A DNA stretch of 64,000 bases from Bradyrhizobium arachidis (GCF_015291705.1 NZ_CP030050.1:5146001-5210000), one strand, 5' to 3'; counted from the first letter of the stretch, positions 36,753-45,803 are shown. Made by a program: numbers and translations. The notes: generated by a model from the letters alone, not told the origin.

Positions 36753-38426
36753 ATGAAGTCCTTGGTGACTCGCAAGGCGCTGTGGCTCGGCAGCGCGGCC
36801 TTTCTTGCTCTCGGCACGTCTGCACAGGCGCAAAACATCGACACCATGCCGCAATGGAACGGCACCTCGTTCATCTCGAGCTGGGGCGTGCCTAACACGG
36901 CGACCTACGGACAGACCTTCACGCCGACGAGTGGCCAGACCCGCCTGTCGGGCTTCAACTTCCAGCTGTCGCTGCCGTTCGGTACCGCGCCGCAGTACCA
37001 GGCCTTCGTTTACGCGTTCGATCCGACCACCCAGCACATCACTGGCTCGGCGCTCTTCAGCTCCGGTATCATGACCGCGCCGAGCGGCTCCGCGTATCAG
37101 ACCGTGTCGATCAACACAGGCGGCGTCTCGCTCACGCCCGGACAACAATACGTTCTGTTCCTGACCACGTCGACGATCACGGGGCAGCCGAACTCTGCCT
37201 ACCGGTGGGGTGCGCTGACCAACAACACGGCGATTCCCAACGGCCAGTTCGTGTATCAGAACAACGGCACGAATTTCGGGATGTTGAGCGCCACGTCGTG
37301 GAGCTCCATCGGCGAAGATCTGGCGATGCAGGCCTTCCTGTCCGGTGGCAACACCGGTGAGAACCTGGCCCAGGCGCAGTCCGGCGCATTCCAGCTCGGC
37401 AGCTCCTACCTCTCGCTGCTGACCGATCCGTTCGCGACCAACAAGGTCTCGACGACGGGCACGCTGAGCTATGCCGGCGAAAAGCCGGTGCCGGCTGCCG
37501 TGCGCTCGGCCTTCGGTGCCTATTTGAAGGCACCGCCGCCCGTGGTTGCCTATGCCCCGCACTGGGACGTCTGGGGCGCGGCCTTTGGCGGCGCTAACAA
37601 CACCAGCGGCAATGTCGCGGCTGGCACGTCCGATCTCTATACCCGCGTCGGCGGCGTCGCCGCTGGCGCTGACTATCGCTTCACCGCGGACTCGCTGATC
37701 GGCTTCTCGCTTGCCGGCGGCAACATCAACTGGTCGGTGACGCCGACGGTTGCCGGCGCCGGCAACGGCGGTGGCACCAGCGACACGTTCATGGCCGGTG
37801 TCTACGGCAAGTACGGTTTCGGGCCGGGCTACATCGCTGCAGCCGGCACCTACACCAACTACTGGATGGGTACGAGCCGGTCCACCACGCCGGGCATCGA
37901 CCTCTACAAGGCCGATTTCGAGGCCCAGGGTTGGGGCGGACGTATCGAGGGCGGCTACAAGGTCGGCCAGTACTGGAGCGTGAACTGGACGCCCTATGGC
38001 GCCATCCAGGGGCAGTGGTTCCGTACGCCGGGCTATACCGAGGCGACGGCGCTGGGCGCCGCTGCAGGCGCACTCACCGTGGTCGGCCGCACGGCCACCG
38101 CCTATCGCGGCGAGGTGGGCCTGCGCACCGACAAGATCATGCCGGTGGACAATGGCGGCCAGCTTAACCTGTTCGGCAAGTTCGCCTACGCCCATGACGA
38201 GATCAGCAATCCCTCGGCGACGCTCAGCTTCGCCGCGCTCGGCGGCATCGGCGCTGCGCCGTTCACCGTGTTCGGCACGACGCCGGCGCGCGATCTGGCG
38301 CTTACCACGGCCGGCGCCGAATGGCGCACGGCGAGCGGCGTCTCGTTCCTGGTGAAGTTCGACGGCGAATTCAGCGACCGGTCGCAGACCTACGCCGGCA
38401 CGGGCCGCATTCGTTACACCTGGTAA
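36753..38426 (+). CDS. Autotransporter-like outer membrane protein
   Basis: A 557-residue protein. Signal peptide 1-26 (ALGTSAQAQ). The passenger (about 27-250) is a beta-rich module that begins QWNGTSFISSWGVPNTATYG and contains a jelly-roll-like QTFTPTSGQTRLSGFNFQLS. The C-terminal 290 residues form an autotransporter beta barrel: HWDVWGAAFGGANNTSGNVA, then strands to the final RIRYTW, whose last aromatic residue directs membrane insertion. The translated passenger could act on the cell surface. ATG at 36753 starts the signal peptide. A terminator follows at 38453. Confidence 0.82.
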   Translation: MKSLVTRKALWLGSAAFLALGTSAQAQNIDTMPQWNGTSFISSWGVPNTATYGQTFTPTSGQTRLSGFNFQLSLPFGTAPQYQAFVYAFDPTTQHITGSALFSSGIMTAPSGSAYQTVSINTGGVSLTPGQQYVLFLTTSTITGQPNSAYRWGALTNNTAIPNGQFVYQNNGTNFGMLSATSWSSIGEDLAMQAFLSGGNTGENLAQAQSGAFQLGSSYLSLLTDPFATNKVSTTGTLSYAGEKPVPAAVRSAFGAYLKAPPPVVAYAPHWDVWGAAFGGANNTSGNVAAGTSDLYTRVGGVAAGADYRFTADSLIGFSLAGGNINWSVTPTVAGAGNGGGTSDTFMAGVYGKYGFGPGYIAAAGTYTNYWMGTSRSTTPGIDLYKADFEAQGWGGRIEGGYKVGQYWSVNWTPYGAIQGQWFRTPGYTEATALGAAAGALTVVGRTATAYRGEVGLRTDKIMPVDNGGQLNLFGKFAYAHDEISNPSATLSFAALGGIGAAPFTVFGTTPARDLALTTAGAEWRTASGVSFLVKFDGEFSDRSQTYAGTGRIRYTW

Positions 38427-38452
38427 GCGGGGGCGCTCGCTAGGGGCTGAAG

Positions 38453-38488
38453 GCGCGAGGCCGAGCATTGCTCGCCTCGCGCTTTTGC
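38453..38488 (+). terminator. Rho-independent terminator after the autotransporter gene
   Basis: GCGCGAGGC at 38453-38461 pairs with GCCTCGCGC at 38474-38482, with an extra CGAG/CTCG pairing in the loop, followed by TTTTGCTTTG. Confidence 0.85.
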
Positions 38489-38503
38489 TTTGTGGGTTTG
38501 CAT

Positions 38504-38539
38504 GAGAAAAACCCCGTGCTCGGGGGACAAGCACGGGGT
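38504..38539 (-). terminator. Rho-independent terminator of the candidate small RNA
   Basis: A 10-bp perfect stem (38530-38539 with 38511-38520) followed on the minus strand by TTTTT and CTC. On the plus strand no T-run follows, so it serves minus-strand transcription. Confidence 0.75.
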
Positions 38540-38587
38540 CCTTCAAAGCCGACCGGGGCAGGCAGGTCGGCACCACTCGATTTCGTT
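38505..38587 (-). ncRNA. Candidate EcfG-dependent small RNA with C-rich loops
   Basis: On the minus strand a GGAAC-N16-CGTT promoter (38594-38618) is followed by about 80 bases without an open frame that form two perfect hairpins. The first has stem GCCGACC/GGTCGGC (38548-38554 and 38665-type arm at 38565-38571) and loop TGCCTGCCCC. The second has stem ACCCCGTGCT/AGCACGGGGT (38511-38520 and 38530-38539), a C-rich loop TGTCCCCCG, and then TTTT, a rho-independent terminator. C-rich loops in alphaproteobacterial small RNAs (such as GsrN, also under the general stress sigma factor) pair with ribosome binding sites. The transcript itself and its ends are predicted, not observed. Confidence 0.6.
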
Positions 38588-38593
38588 GCAGTC

Positions 38594-38618
38594 AACGCCG
38601 CGGTCGCTGTCTCGTTCC
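38594..38618 (-). promoter_or_regulatory. EcfG-type promoter (minus strand)
   Basis: GGAAC (38618-38614) and CGTT (38597-38594), exactly 16 bases apart, match the consensus of the alphaproteobacterial general stress sigma factor EcfG. Confidence 0.7.
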
Positions 38619-38688
38619 GCGATCCCTTGCCAATAAGCGCATCGCTATTGCGCCGGCTCCGGCGCAAGCGGCCCGCTCGACCCGCATA

Positions 38689-38713
38689 GGAACATTCGTT
38701 CCGCGTCGACGTT
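38689..38713 (+). promoter_or_regulatory. EcfG-type promoter (plus strand)
   Basis: GGAAC (38689-38693) and CGTT (38710-38713), 16 bases apart. The start codon of the next gene is only nine bases after CGTT, so the mRNA would have almost no leader. Confidence 0.7.
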
Positions 38714-38721
38714 GAGCGGCC

Positions 38722-38940
38722 ATGACCGACCTTCAATTGCGTGCACAGTGCTTCGAGATTGCCTGGAGATATCTCGACCAGTCCGGTCTGCTCACCGGCG
38801 AGCACAAGGATTCAGCCCGCTTCATCCTGAACAAGATCGACCGCATGATGCTGCGTGGCGAGCGGCGCAGACTGCTGCTGTCGAACGCCGCGATCGATGC
38901 CTACCGGTTGCGGCCCGTGCTGGTGAGCGGATCCGCATGA
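38722..38940 (+). CDS. Small hypothetical protein under an EcfG-type promoter
   Basis: A 72-residue soluble helical protein (MTDLQLRAQCFEIAWRYLDQ, LLTGEHKDSARFILNKIDRM, RGERRRLLLSNAAIDAYRLR). No known domain. The perfect GGAAC-N16-CGTT promoter nine bases upstream implies expression in general stress and stationary phase, with a leaderless or nearly leaderless mRNA; no ribosome binding site is seen, which fits. Divergent from the candidate small RNA. Confidence 0.65.
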   Translation: MTDLQLRAQCFEIAWRYLDQSGLLTGEHKDSARFILNKIDRMMLRGERRRLLLSNAAIDAYRLRPVLVSGSA

Positions 38941-39195
38941 GCGATCGCGGCAATCAGATGTTAAGATCTGCGGAGAGCTGATTTTCGCGATCGCGATTCG
39001 TACTGCGCGAACGAAGCGGAGTCGGACCGTGAACAGACAAGAAGCCCCCGAACGGGCTTGACTCTCTTTGCACTCTCAACGACGCAGATGCGTCTTCGTT
39101 GCAAGGGCGGCGTATTGGACCTCAGGTCCGCGCCGGACGTTGATTACGATCGAAGTTTGCTAAGTTGTCGTATCAGGGATCGTATCAAGCGTTGC

Positions 39196-40476
39196 ATGGA
39201 GACCATCGAGGCCTATCTGGGGCGCAAGCATGAGGAGATCAGGCTCCTGAACGGCTGCCTGAGAAGCCCGCGGCACGTGCCCTGTCCGCGCTCGGTGGAC
39301 GAGGTCATCGCGGCGAAATTCCAGCTGACCGCCGCACTGCGCGCCGAGCATGAGCTGGCGGACTGGAAGGCGACCGAGACATCCTGGTCGGCGACCGCCC
39401 GTCCGACCAGCGGCCCGTTCGCATTCAGCTACGACTACCAGCGCGCGGATCTGAAGGTGAGCGGCCCCTCGTTCTATGACGACGCGCGCGGCTGCACCAG
39501 CGAGGCCATCTACACCGCGTCCGGCATGTCCGCGATCGCGGCGCTGCTGCTCGCCTCGGCAAGGCTCGTCACCACGGGCGACATCGTGGTGCTGCCGGGC
39601 TCCTACGGCGAGACGCTGGAGCTGATCGAGCGCTTTGTCCCGCATTTGCGGCTTGTCACGGTGAAGCCGCCGCTGGCGGGCGTGCCTGTCGCGGGCGGCG
39701 CGCCGCGAATTCTGCTGCTCGATTCCTGCGTCCCCGCCGGCGCCTTCGAAGCGACGCTGCGCTGCGACGGTTCGCCGTTCGATCTTTTGATCTTCGACAC
39801 GACGTGCTTTGCCGGCCGGTCGGGCCGCATCCGGCGCGTCCTGCGCTGGGCGCGGCGATATCAAATCCCGGTCGTGATGGTGCGAAGCCACACCAAGCTG
39901 GATTCGCTCGGCGCGGAATACGGACGGCTGGGCTCTGCGGTGTTCGTCCGCTGGAGCGAGGAGGGCGCGGAGCGTTCGTTGGCCGAACGCCTCGCGGCGG
40001 AGATGCGCGATGCCGTGCGGCTTCTCGGCGGCGCGGCGCTGCCGGCGCATTTTCCTCCGTTTGTCGGCAGCCCGGCCTATTGGGGCCTGACGAAGCGACG
40101 CGTCGCGGCCATCCTGCGCAACGGTCGTCATGCGGCCCGGCATTTCGCGCGCGAGCTCGCCTCGCTCGCGGCCGAGCTTCACTTCACTCACGGGCTCTAT
40201 GTCACGCTCCGCTCAAGGTGTCCTCTCGATGAGGCGGGCGCGCGACAAGCCGCCGAGGCCATGAGCCACGATCTCAGCCGGGCCGGTTTTCCCATCCGTC
40301 ACGCCGGCAGCTTCGGCTTCGATTTCGCCGCGACCGAGTGGTTTCACAGTGCGACCACGGACGAGTACAGCGTGCGGGTGGCGGTGCCTGATCTGCCGAC
40401 AGAGCCGTGGAATGATCTGGCGGCGGCGATTGCGGGGTGGTGGCGGGCGCATCAGGCCGAGCTTGGCGAGGTATGA
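39196..40476 (+). CDS. Fold-type I PLP-dependent-like protein, divergent
   Basis: A 426-residue cytoplasmic protein. It has the layout of Cys/Met-metabolism PLP enzymes: IYTASGMSAIAALLLASARL (phosphate loop), ILLLDSCVPAG, LLIFDTTCFAGRSGRIRRVL (the D that holds the pyridine nitrogen) and VVMVRSHTKLDSLGAEYGRL, where K in SHTKLDSLG would be the PLP lysine. Sequence around these motifs differs from known lyases, so the reaction is open. The open frame starts at a TTG at 39058; ATG at 39196 is chosen because METIEAYLGRKHEEIRLLNG begins a sensible fold, but the start is uncertain. Confidence 0.55.
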   Translation: METIEAYLGRKHEEIRLLNGCLRSPRHVPCPRSVDEVIAAKFQLTAALRAEHELADWKATETSWSATARPTSGPFAFSYDYQRADLKVSGPSFYDDARGCTSEAIYTASGMSAIAALLLASARLVTTGDIVVLPGSYGETLELIERFVPHLRLVTVKPPLAGVPVAGGAPRILLLDSCVPAGAFEATLRCDGSPFDLLIFDTTCFAGRSGRIRRVLRWARRYQIPVVMVRSHTKLDSLGAEYGRLGSAVFVRWSEEGAERSLAERLAAEMRDAVRLLGGAALPAHFPPFVGSPAYWGLTKRRVAAILRNGRHAARHFARELASLAAELHFTHGLYVTLRSRCPLDEAGARQAAEAMSHDLSRAGFPIRHAGSFGFDFAATEWFHSATTDEYSVRVAVPDLPTEPWNDLAAAIAGWWRAHQAELGEV

Positions 40477-40536
40477 CCGCCTTGCTTTGCTTTTGGCACT
40501 GATCTCAGGGAGCGGTTGGCTGGAGTGGCGGTATGT

Positions 40537-41961
40537 TCACCCCAGCGGGACCCTTTTCCATGCTGCATACAACAGAAGTGGGATCATCCACCAGAACGCG
40601 CCGTGATCGTAAATTAATGGCCCCTCAAATGGCAGTTGAGAAAAGAAGTAGCCAGTGACGGCCCCCATTACGGTGATCGTCGCTTGCATCGTTCCCTCAT
40701 CGCCGGAGGCTGCCGCAAAGAGCCCTAAAACGATCGATGTGCAAACGAGCTCGATGATGGCGCCGAGCCATCCCTGGAGGGCAAAGCCCGTTACATGGGG
40801 ACCTTGAGGCGCGGTTCCTACGCCGGAAAATCTGTCATCGAACATCGCCGCATAGACGAGATTGCTTGGCTGGCATGGTGAGCGTTGACGAAGAATTCTC
40901 GTTTCCAAGGATCCGCATTTTCCTTCGGATTTCGAGAATATTTCATAGTAGTATGGGAACGGTTGGGCCATGCGGTTGACGATGGCGCCGGCTGACAGGG
41001 TTAGCACGTTCGAAAACGATTCCCGGCTGACTTCCGCCGTTTCGGCGCTGGTGCCAAATTGTTCTCTCCATATTTTCGCTTCTGCCAAAGTTCGATTGAA
41101 CTGCTCTGAAGTGGGAGACACCGGAGCGCTCTCGATGCGAGTCACGACGACAGGCGTGGAACTCGCGCGCAGAAGCAGAAGAGAGACTGAGAAGTAGCTA
41201 ACTAGAGCTAAGCTGGTAAAAAGCAGTCCCGGCACTATTTTGCGTTTGGCGAAGAGCATGATCGTTGCAAGATTCGCGGCATAGAACAATACGAGAGGCC
41301 ATTTCATGTTCAGTAGAATGAGGATGATCGACATCGCGATCAGATTGAATGCGGTCAATATGCTCCAGAAGTAGTCGTTTCGGCTCGTTGCCTCGACCAT
41401 GCCGTAGATCGACAGAGTGAAGAGCAGGGACTTGATCGTCACTTGAGGCCAAAACCCAAGCGCTTCCATGAGCTGGAAGCGACTATCCAACGCGCTGATG
41501 TAGTCTGCCGGGCGTAGCAACAGGCGTGCTGCGTCAGCATTCCACAGGGAAAAGAGGGCATACGCATAAAGCAATCCCAGCAATAAACAGTAGGCCGGCC
41601 TGGAGAGGCTCGGCAACGCAGCGACGTACCCTCCCATCTTGGCGGCCAGCCTTCGAACGAAAATGACGATGGGCGGCGCTACTACGAATGGCAAGAACAG
41701 CAGCGCCCAATAACCTGGCGAGCGCGCTCTGGAGAAATTGCGGATATCGAAGCCCACAATGGCGGTTTTGCCCATCACTTCACCCACATTGGTGAAATAG
41801 AGCAGGTTCCCGACGACGGTGAGAACAAGGTAGCTTCCAAGGAAAACCAGCAGCGCGATGTAAGTCCGCAATGCGCTTACCCAGGGCTCCTTCGGCCTGC
41901 CGACATAAGCAGCCCGGATGCCCGCCTTGTCCGGGCGCGCATCTCCTAAGCTGTTCAACAT
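40537..41961 (-). CDS. O-antigen ligase/polymerase-like membrane protein
   Basis: A 474-residue inner-membrane protein with about ten to eleven hydrophobic segments and one large periplasmic loop (about residues 265-385) with several charged and Arg/Trp residues and a C-x-S-x-x-T-R-I end. This layout is that of WaaL/Wzy-like polysaccharide polymerases and ligases, but no conserved catalytic motif can be named. Two sampled 60-base lines are 48 and 53% GC, far below neighbouring genes, which suggests transfer. Likely role: surface polysaccharide assembly. Confidence 0.5.
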   Translation of the reverse strand: MLNSLGDARPDKAGIRAAYVGRPKEPWVSALRTYIALLVFLGSYLVLTVVGNLLYFTNVGEVMGKTAIVGFDIRNFSRARSPGYWALLFLPFVVAPPIVIFVRRLAAKMGGYVAALPSLSRPAYCLLLGLLYAYALFSLWNADAARLLLRPADYISALDSRFQLMEALGFWPQVTIKSLLFTLSIYGMVEATSRNDYFWSILTAFNLIAMSIILILLNMKWPLVLFYAANLATIMLFAKRKIVPGLLFTSLALVSYFSVSLLLLRASSTPVVVTRIESAPVSPTSEQFNRTLAEAKIWREQFGTSAETAEVSRESFSNVLTLSAGAIVNRMAQPFPYYYEIFSKSEGKCGSLETRILRQRSPCQPSNLVYAAMFDDRFSGVGTAPQGPHVTGFALQGWLGAIIELVCTSIVLGLFAAASGDEGTMQATITVMGAVTGYFFSQLPFEGPLIYDHGAFWWMIPLLLYAAWKRVPLG

Positions 41962-42525
41962 TTAGCGTCTCCTTGGCGGCGCAGTTCTACCACCTCAGCC
42001 CATGTTTGATCTGGTGCTGCGCCTCTGGTTCTGAGCGCATCCTTCATCGCCATTGCATCTTGGTCGGAACTCATCGCGCGCGGCAGTGGCGTGCATTTTA
42101 GGGTTGAGTTGCGATATTGGCGATCGCAAGAATCATCAGCGCCAGGACAACGACACCAATCAAGCGGTTATCGATTTTCGGCACCGCGGATCCTCCAGCA
42201 GTTCCCGTGCAAATGCGCAGGAAGGTTTACCATCACCTCTCTTGGCGAGGCAATCGCGCGGCATGTGCGATCGGCGCCGTTTCCCACTGATTCAACCAGG
42301 GGCTGCCGCAGGTGCTCGACCAATATGGCGTTTCGCGGGCCGCGTTCGATCGCGACATCGCCGACGAGGTGGCGAGCCAGATCGCCTATCAACGGCTTAC
42401 TGGAGCGATAAGGTCGAGGTGGCGGCGGTCTCGCGCGCGTCCTCCGGCCTGGTCCGCTCGATGTGCATGTCGAAAGGGTCTTGCAAACTCGCTTTAGTTC
42501 TGGACTTTTGCGTCGGAAAGCTCAA
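41962..42525. other. 564-bp stretch with no convincing gene
   Basis: Short frames exist on both strands (for example 42312-42497, MLDQYGVSRAAFDRDIADEV) but none has a clear start, motif and end. It may hold a decayed gene next to the low-GC membrane protein. Confidence 0.4.
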
Positions 42526-42693
42526 ATGAGGCTTGACGGGGCGGGTGATGCGGTCAATCGGTTCTATCGCTTCGGCAAGGCTGATGTTGCGAATGTCGCC
42601 GCGGTGGCGGCGATCGTCGCGGGGCTGGTCGTAGTTGGTGGTATCGCGGGGATAGGCGAAGGGCGCCGGCGCAACCGCAAGCCGGAGATTTGA
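42526..42693 (+). CDS. Small membrane protein
   Basis: A 55-residue protein with one hydrophobic helix (about 22-42, VANVAAVAAIVAGLVVVGGI) and a basic tail (RRRNRKPEI). GGAAAG lies six bases before the ATG. It lies 11 bases before the start of the next gene, probably in one transcript with it. Confidence 0.5.
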   Translation: MRLDGAGDAVNRFYRFGKADVANVAAVAAIVAGLVVVGGIAGIGEGRRRNRKPEI

Positions 42694-42704
42694 GGCGCCG
42701 CGGA

Positions 42705-44000
42705 ATGGGAATGGAGTCGGTCAGGGGTTTTAGTGCGCCGTTCGTGCGTACGGCGTTGCTCCTTGTCTGTCTGGCGCTCGCGACCGCGCCGCAGGCGTAT
42801 CGCTCATTTCAGAAAGCCGATGGCCTTCCGCACAGCTGGACCACTGCGAAGGTCTGGCTCGCCAGCGCGGACTGCGCCAGGGCGACGCACAAGTTTCTCG
42901 TGCTGTGCCACGGCGAGGATGTCGTGCCGATCGCCGACGGTTTCGGTGGTGACGATCTCGGCCACGCCCTGGCGCTCGAGGTCTATTCCGTCGTGAGCGG
43001 GGCTCCGGTCCGGCCCGAGCAGATCTCGCACCTCAACACCGCCTTGAACTACACGGCGCTCATCGCTGTGGCGTTGCTCCTGATGGCCTGCAATCTTCCG
43101 GTTGCCTCGCTGTCGGTGCTGACCGTCGGCGCGTTCATGGCCCGCCAGTTTCACGCCCTGACGCCACATCCTGCCCAGTTCGCGGCGGCGTGCTTCGCGG
43201 TCATTCTGCCGATTGCGATCCTTGGCAGGCCGCGATTTCGGGCTGCGTGGATCGCGGCCGGGTTTGTGGGTCTGGCCGTGGCGCTGCTGCTCCGTGAGGC
43301 GATCGGCATGATGGGCGTGCTGACCGCTTTGATCGCAACGATCTTGCTCGTCATCCGCGAGCGCAAGCTGGCTCCTGTCGTGCTGGCGCTTGCAATTGTC
43401 GCCACGGCGGCGACGCCGTATGCGCTTCTGCGCGCGCGAGACGCCGTCTATCAGCTGCCGCCGCCCGAGAAGCTGGAAAGTCACGGGACCTGGGCGAACC
43501 TCTATATGGGGCTCGGCGGGGTACCCAACCCGTTCGGGATCGAATGGAGTGACTACAGCGCGATCGACGCCGTCAAGGCCGTTGATCCGGCCGTTCCGTA
43601 TCTCAGTCCGCGCTTTTACGAGATTCTGCGGGAACGCTATCTCGATCTCGTCCGCCAGCATCCGGCCGAGGTCGCCTCGATCTATTGGGCCAAGCTCGTC
43701 CTGATCCTCCACGCCGAAATGTCTGGGCTGCCGTTCGCACCAACGCTGTGGCCCGTGTTGCTGGTCCTCGCGATCTCCGGCGCTCTCGTCAGGTGGTATC
43801 GTCGCTCGGACGCTGGGATCGAGAATTTCGACGCCGTGATGGCCGCCAGCGCGTCGATGGCCGCCGGCTTCGTGGCGCAGGGCGTGCTGATCTATTTCCA
43901 CATGCAATACATGTTTCCGATCCAGATGTTTCTGCTGCTGGGCGCGGCCGTGCTGATCGACGTGTTCCTCGCGGCTGGTATGGGCAGGCTGCGCAAGTAG
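42705..44000 (+). CDS. Multi-pass hypothetical membrane protein
   Basis: A 431-residue protein with an N-terminal signal-like helix, a soluble part of about 90 residues, six to eight membrane helices (about residues 110-240), a second soluble part with a Tyr/Pro-rich pattern (GTWANLYMGLGGVPNPFGIE), and two or three C-terminal helices. Architecture resembles GT-C glycosyltransferases, but the usual acidic motif is not clear. It and the small protein upstream lie next to the boundary of element 2. The start is uncertain between 42705 and 42711. Confidence 0.55.
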   Translation: MGMESVRGFSAPFVRTALLLVCLALATAPQAYRSFQKADGLPHSWTTAKVWLASADCARATHKFLVLCHGEDVVPIADGFGGDDLGHALALEVYSVVSGAPVRPEQISHLNTALNYTALIAVALLLMACNLPVASLSVLTVGAFMARQFHALTPHPAQFAAACFAVILPIAILGRPRFRAAWIAAGFVGLAVALLLREAIGMMGVLTALIATILLVIRERKLAPVVLALAIVATAATPYALLRARDAVYQLPPPEKLESHGTWANLYMGLGGVPNPFGIEWSDYSAIDAVKAVDPAVPYLSPRFYEILRERYLDLVRQHPAEVASIYWAKLVLILHAEMSGLPFAPTLWPVLLVLAISGALVRWYRRSDAGIENFDAVMAASASMAAGFVAQGVLIYFHMQYMFPIQMFLLLGAAVLIDVFLAAGMGRLRK

Positions 44001-44181
44001 AGCGCGGGCCGCGCAATGCGCGCGCCGGCGCCATTCCGGTGTGCGAAAATGCTCCGGGGATTTCTCCGGGGATTTTCTGCCCACCTGGCCCCATTTGGGG
44101 TCTTTGATCCCCACTCGCTCTAGCCAGGCGGTGATTCGCCTTAGGGCTTGACCGGCAAAATGTCTTTGATTGCCAAGCGGT

Positions 44182-44238
44182 TTGACTGGCGATCCCGGCA
44201 GGACTCGAACCTGCAACCCGCGGAGTAGAAATCCGCTA
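44182..44238. repeat. attL: 57-bp repeat of the tRNA-Arg 3' part
   Basis: Identical over 57 bases to 62308-62364 (beginning TTGACTGGCGATCCC, ending ATCCGCTA). It holds the complement of the tRNA from CCA to the anticodon stem but not the 5' half, so it is the displaced copy. Confidence 0.95.
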
Positions 44239-44326
44239 TCGGGCATTGATTTGCTTTAATTATTTGGCTTCATGTTGCGCTCTTGTTGCGCCGTGGTATG
44301 TTGTAACAAGGGCGAGGGGGAGCGAC

Positions 44327-45583
44327 ATGTCGATCAGAAAACGGACATGGACCACCGAGAGTGGCGAAGAGCGGTCCGCCTACGTGGTCCAATATTCAAC
44401 CGCCGAGCGCGACGCCCGTGGAAAGCGCACGCGGCACATCAAAACATTCGACCGCAAGAAGGACGCCGAGGATTTCCAGGCACAAGTCCGCATCGACGTT
44501 AAGAAGGGCGTTCACACTCCGACAAGCCGGAGCATCACCGTCGAGGAAGCTGGCGACCTTTGGATAGATGGTTGCGGCGATCTCGAACGTTCCAGCGTCG
44601 ATCAGTATCGACAGCACCTAAAATTCCACATCAAACCGTATTTGGGCGCGCTCAAGCTCCCGGCACTGACTGTCGCGATCGTGCGTGACTGGCAGGACAA
44701 GCTACGAAACGGCATTCCCGCGCCGGGCCAAAAGGAAGCGGAGCCGCGCTCTGCGGCAATGGTCAAGAAAGTAACCACCTCGCTTTCCAGCCTACTCAGC
44801 GACGCTCTGGAACGCGGGAAGGTGGGGCATAACGTAGTCCGCTCGATGACTGCAAACCGCAGCAGAAAGCGCAAAGTCGAACGTCGCCAGAAGCGCAAGC
44901 TCGTCATCGGACGAGATATTCCGGAACCTCGGGAAGTTGATGCGCTGTTGCAGCAAACGGACAGCAAGCGTTGGCACGCTTTCTTTCTTACGGCAGTTCG
45001 CTGCGGCTTGCGCGCCAGTGAATTGCGCGGGCTGCGCTGGCAAGACGTCGACTTCAAGAAGAGCGAATTGCACGTTCGCCAGCGTGCTGACCGCTACAAC
45101 TCTATTGGCAATCCCAAATCCGCCGATAGTCAACGTGCCGTCCCAATCCCGCCCAAGACACTCGCCGCACTTAAAGCATGGAAACTGCAATGTCCGAAGG
45201 CAGACGGGCAACAACATCTAGTTTTCCCGAACGGATCCGGGAAAGTCGAAGCACACTCGAACATCATCGAGCGCGGTCTGATTCCTGCTTGGGAAAAGGC
45301 CGGCATTACGGTGCCGGTGCTCGATGAAAAGGGAAAGCCGGAGCGAGACGCAGAGGGGAGGCCGGTCGTCAAAGCCAAGTACACGGGAGCGCACAGCCTG
45401 CGGCATTTTTTCGCCAGTTGGTGCCTTGCTCGACCGCCAATAGGGCTCGGCCTGAACCTCAAAGAATTGTCAGAACGAATTGGACACGCGTCCATTCAAA
45501 TCACGATCGATACTTACGCCCATTTGATTCCGCGGGCTGATCACCACGAGGAGCTTGCAGCGGCTGAAGGGGAATTTGGTTAG
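44327..45583 (+). CDS. int: Tyrosine site-specific integrase of element 2
   Basis: A 418-residue phage-type integrase. Arm-binding part 1-60, core-binding 70-175, catalytic 200-400 with R229 (CGLRASELRGL), K264, H356 and R359 in HSLRHFF, H387 in IGHASIQ and nucleophile Y397 in DTYAHL. ATG at 44327 has GAGGGGG upstream; the extension to 44246 would start inside the repeat. It is next to the attachment site and reads away from it. Confidence 0.93.
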   Translation: MSIRKRTWTTESGEERSAYVVQYSTAERDARGKRTRHIKTFDRKKDAEDFQAQVRIDVKKGVHTPTSRSITVEEAGDLWIDGCGDLERSSVDQYRQHLKFHIKPYLGALKLPALTVAIVRDWQDKLRNGIPAPGQKEAEPRSAAMVKKVTTSLSSLLSDALERGKVGHNVVRSMTANRSRKRKVERRQKRKLVIGRDIPEPREVDALLQQTDSKRWHAFFLTAVRCGLRASELRGLRWQDVDFKKSELHVRQRADRYNSIGNPKSADSQRAVPIPPKTLAALKAWKLQCPKADGQQHLVFPNGSGKVEAHSNIIERGLIPAWEKAGITVPVLDEKGKPERDAEGRPVVKAKYTGAHSLRHFFASWCLARPPIGLGLNLKELSERIGHASIQITIDTYAHLIPRADHHEELAAAEGEFG

Positions 45584-45584
45584 G

Positions 45585-45604
45585 TAACGAAACGTTAACG
45601 AAAC
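45585..45604. repeat. Two direct TAACGAAAC repeats after the integrase gene
   Basis: TAACGAAAC at 45585-45593 and 45596-45604, 11 bases apart, starting at the integrase stop. One helical turn spacing suggests a protein binding site. A hairpin with a T-run (CGGCCTTTTTTA, near 45765) follows further on. Confidence 0.5.
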
Positions 45605-45803
45605 AGGTGGTACTTATCGGGCGTACGACGTAGTTTCTAGGTGGAAATTCGCGTTGCCGAGACGGCGACCCACGGGCGAGATGCCCTAGCGCGAGTAAGA
45701 AGCTGAACGACCGGGATGGTCGAGAGCGAACAGCACAACATGTGCTCGCGCCTCGGCCTTTTTTATTGCCCGAAGTAGCGAGCCTCAACGGAGACTCGCG
45801 GTC

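Noticed and set aside
38440..38805. Minus-strand frame over the candidate small RNA
   Set aside because: No ribosome binding site, runs through the terminator hairpin and overlaps the 72-residue gene; the RNA interpretation explains the hairpins better.
42053..42529. Frames between the low-GC membrane gene and 42526
   Set aside because: Several short frames in different phases without a full gene; possible remnant only.
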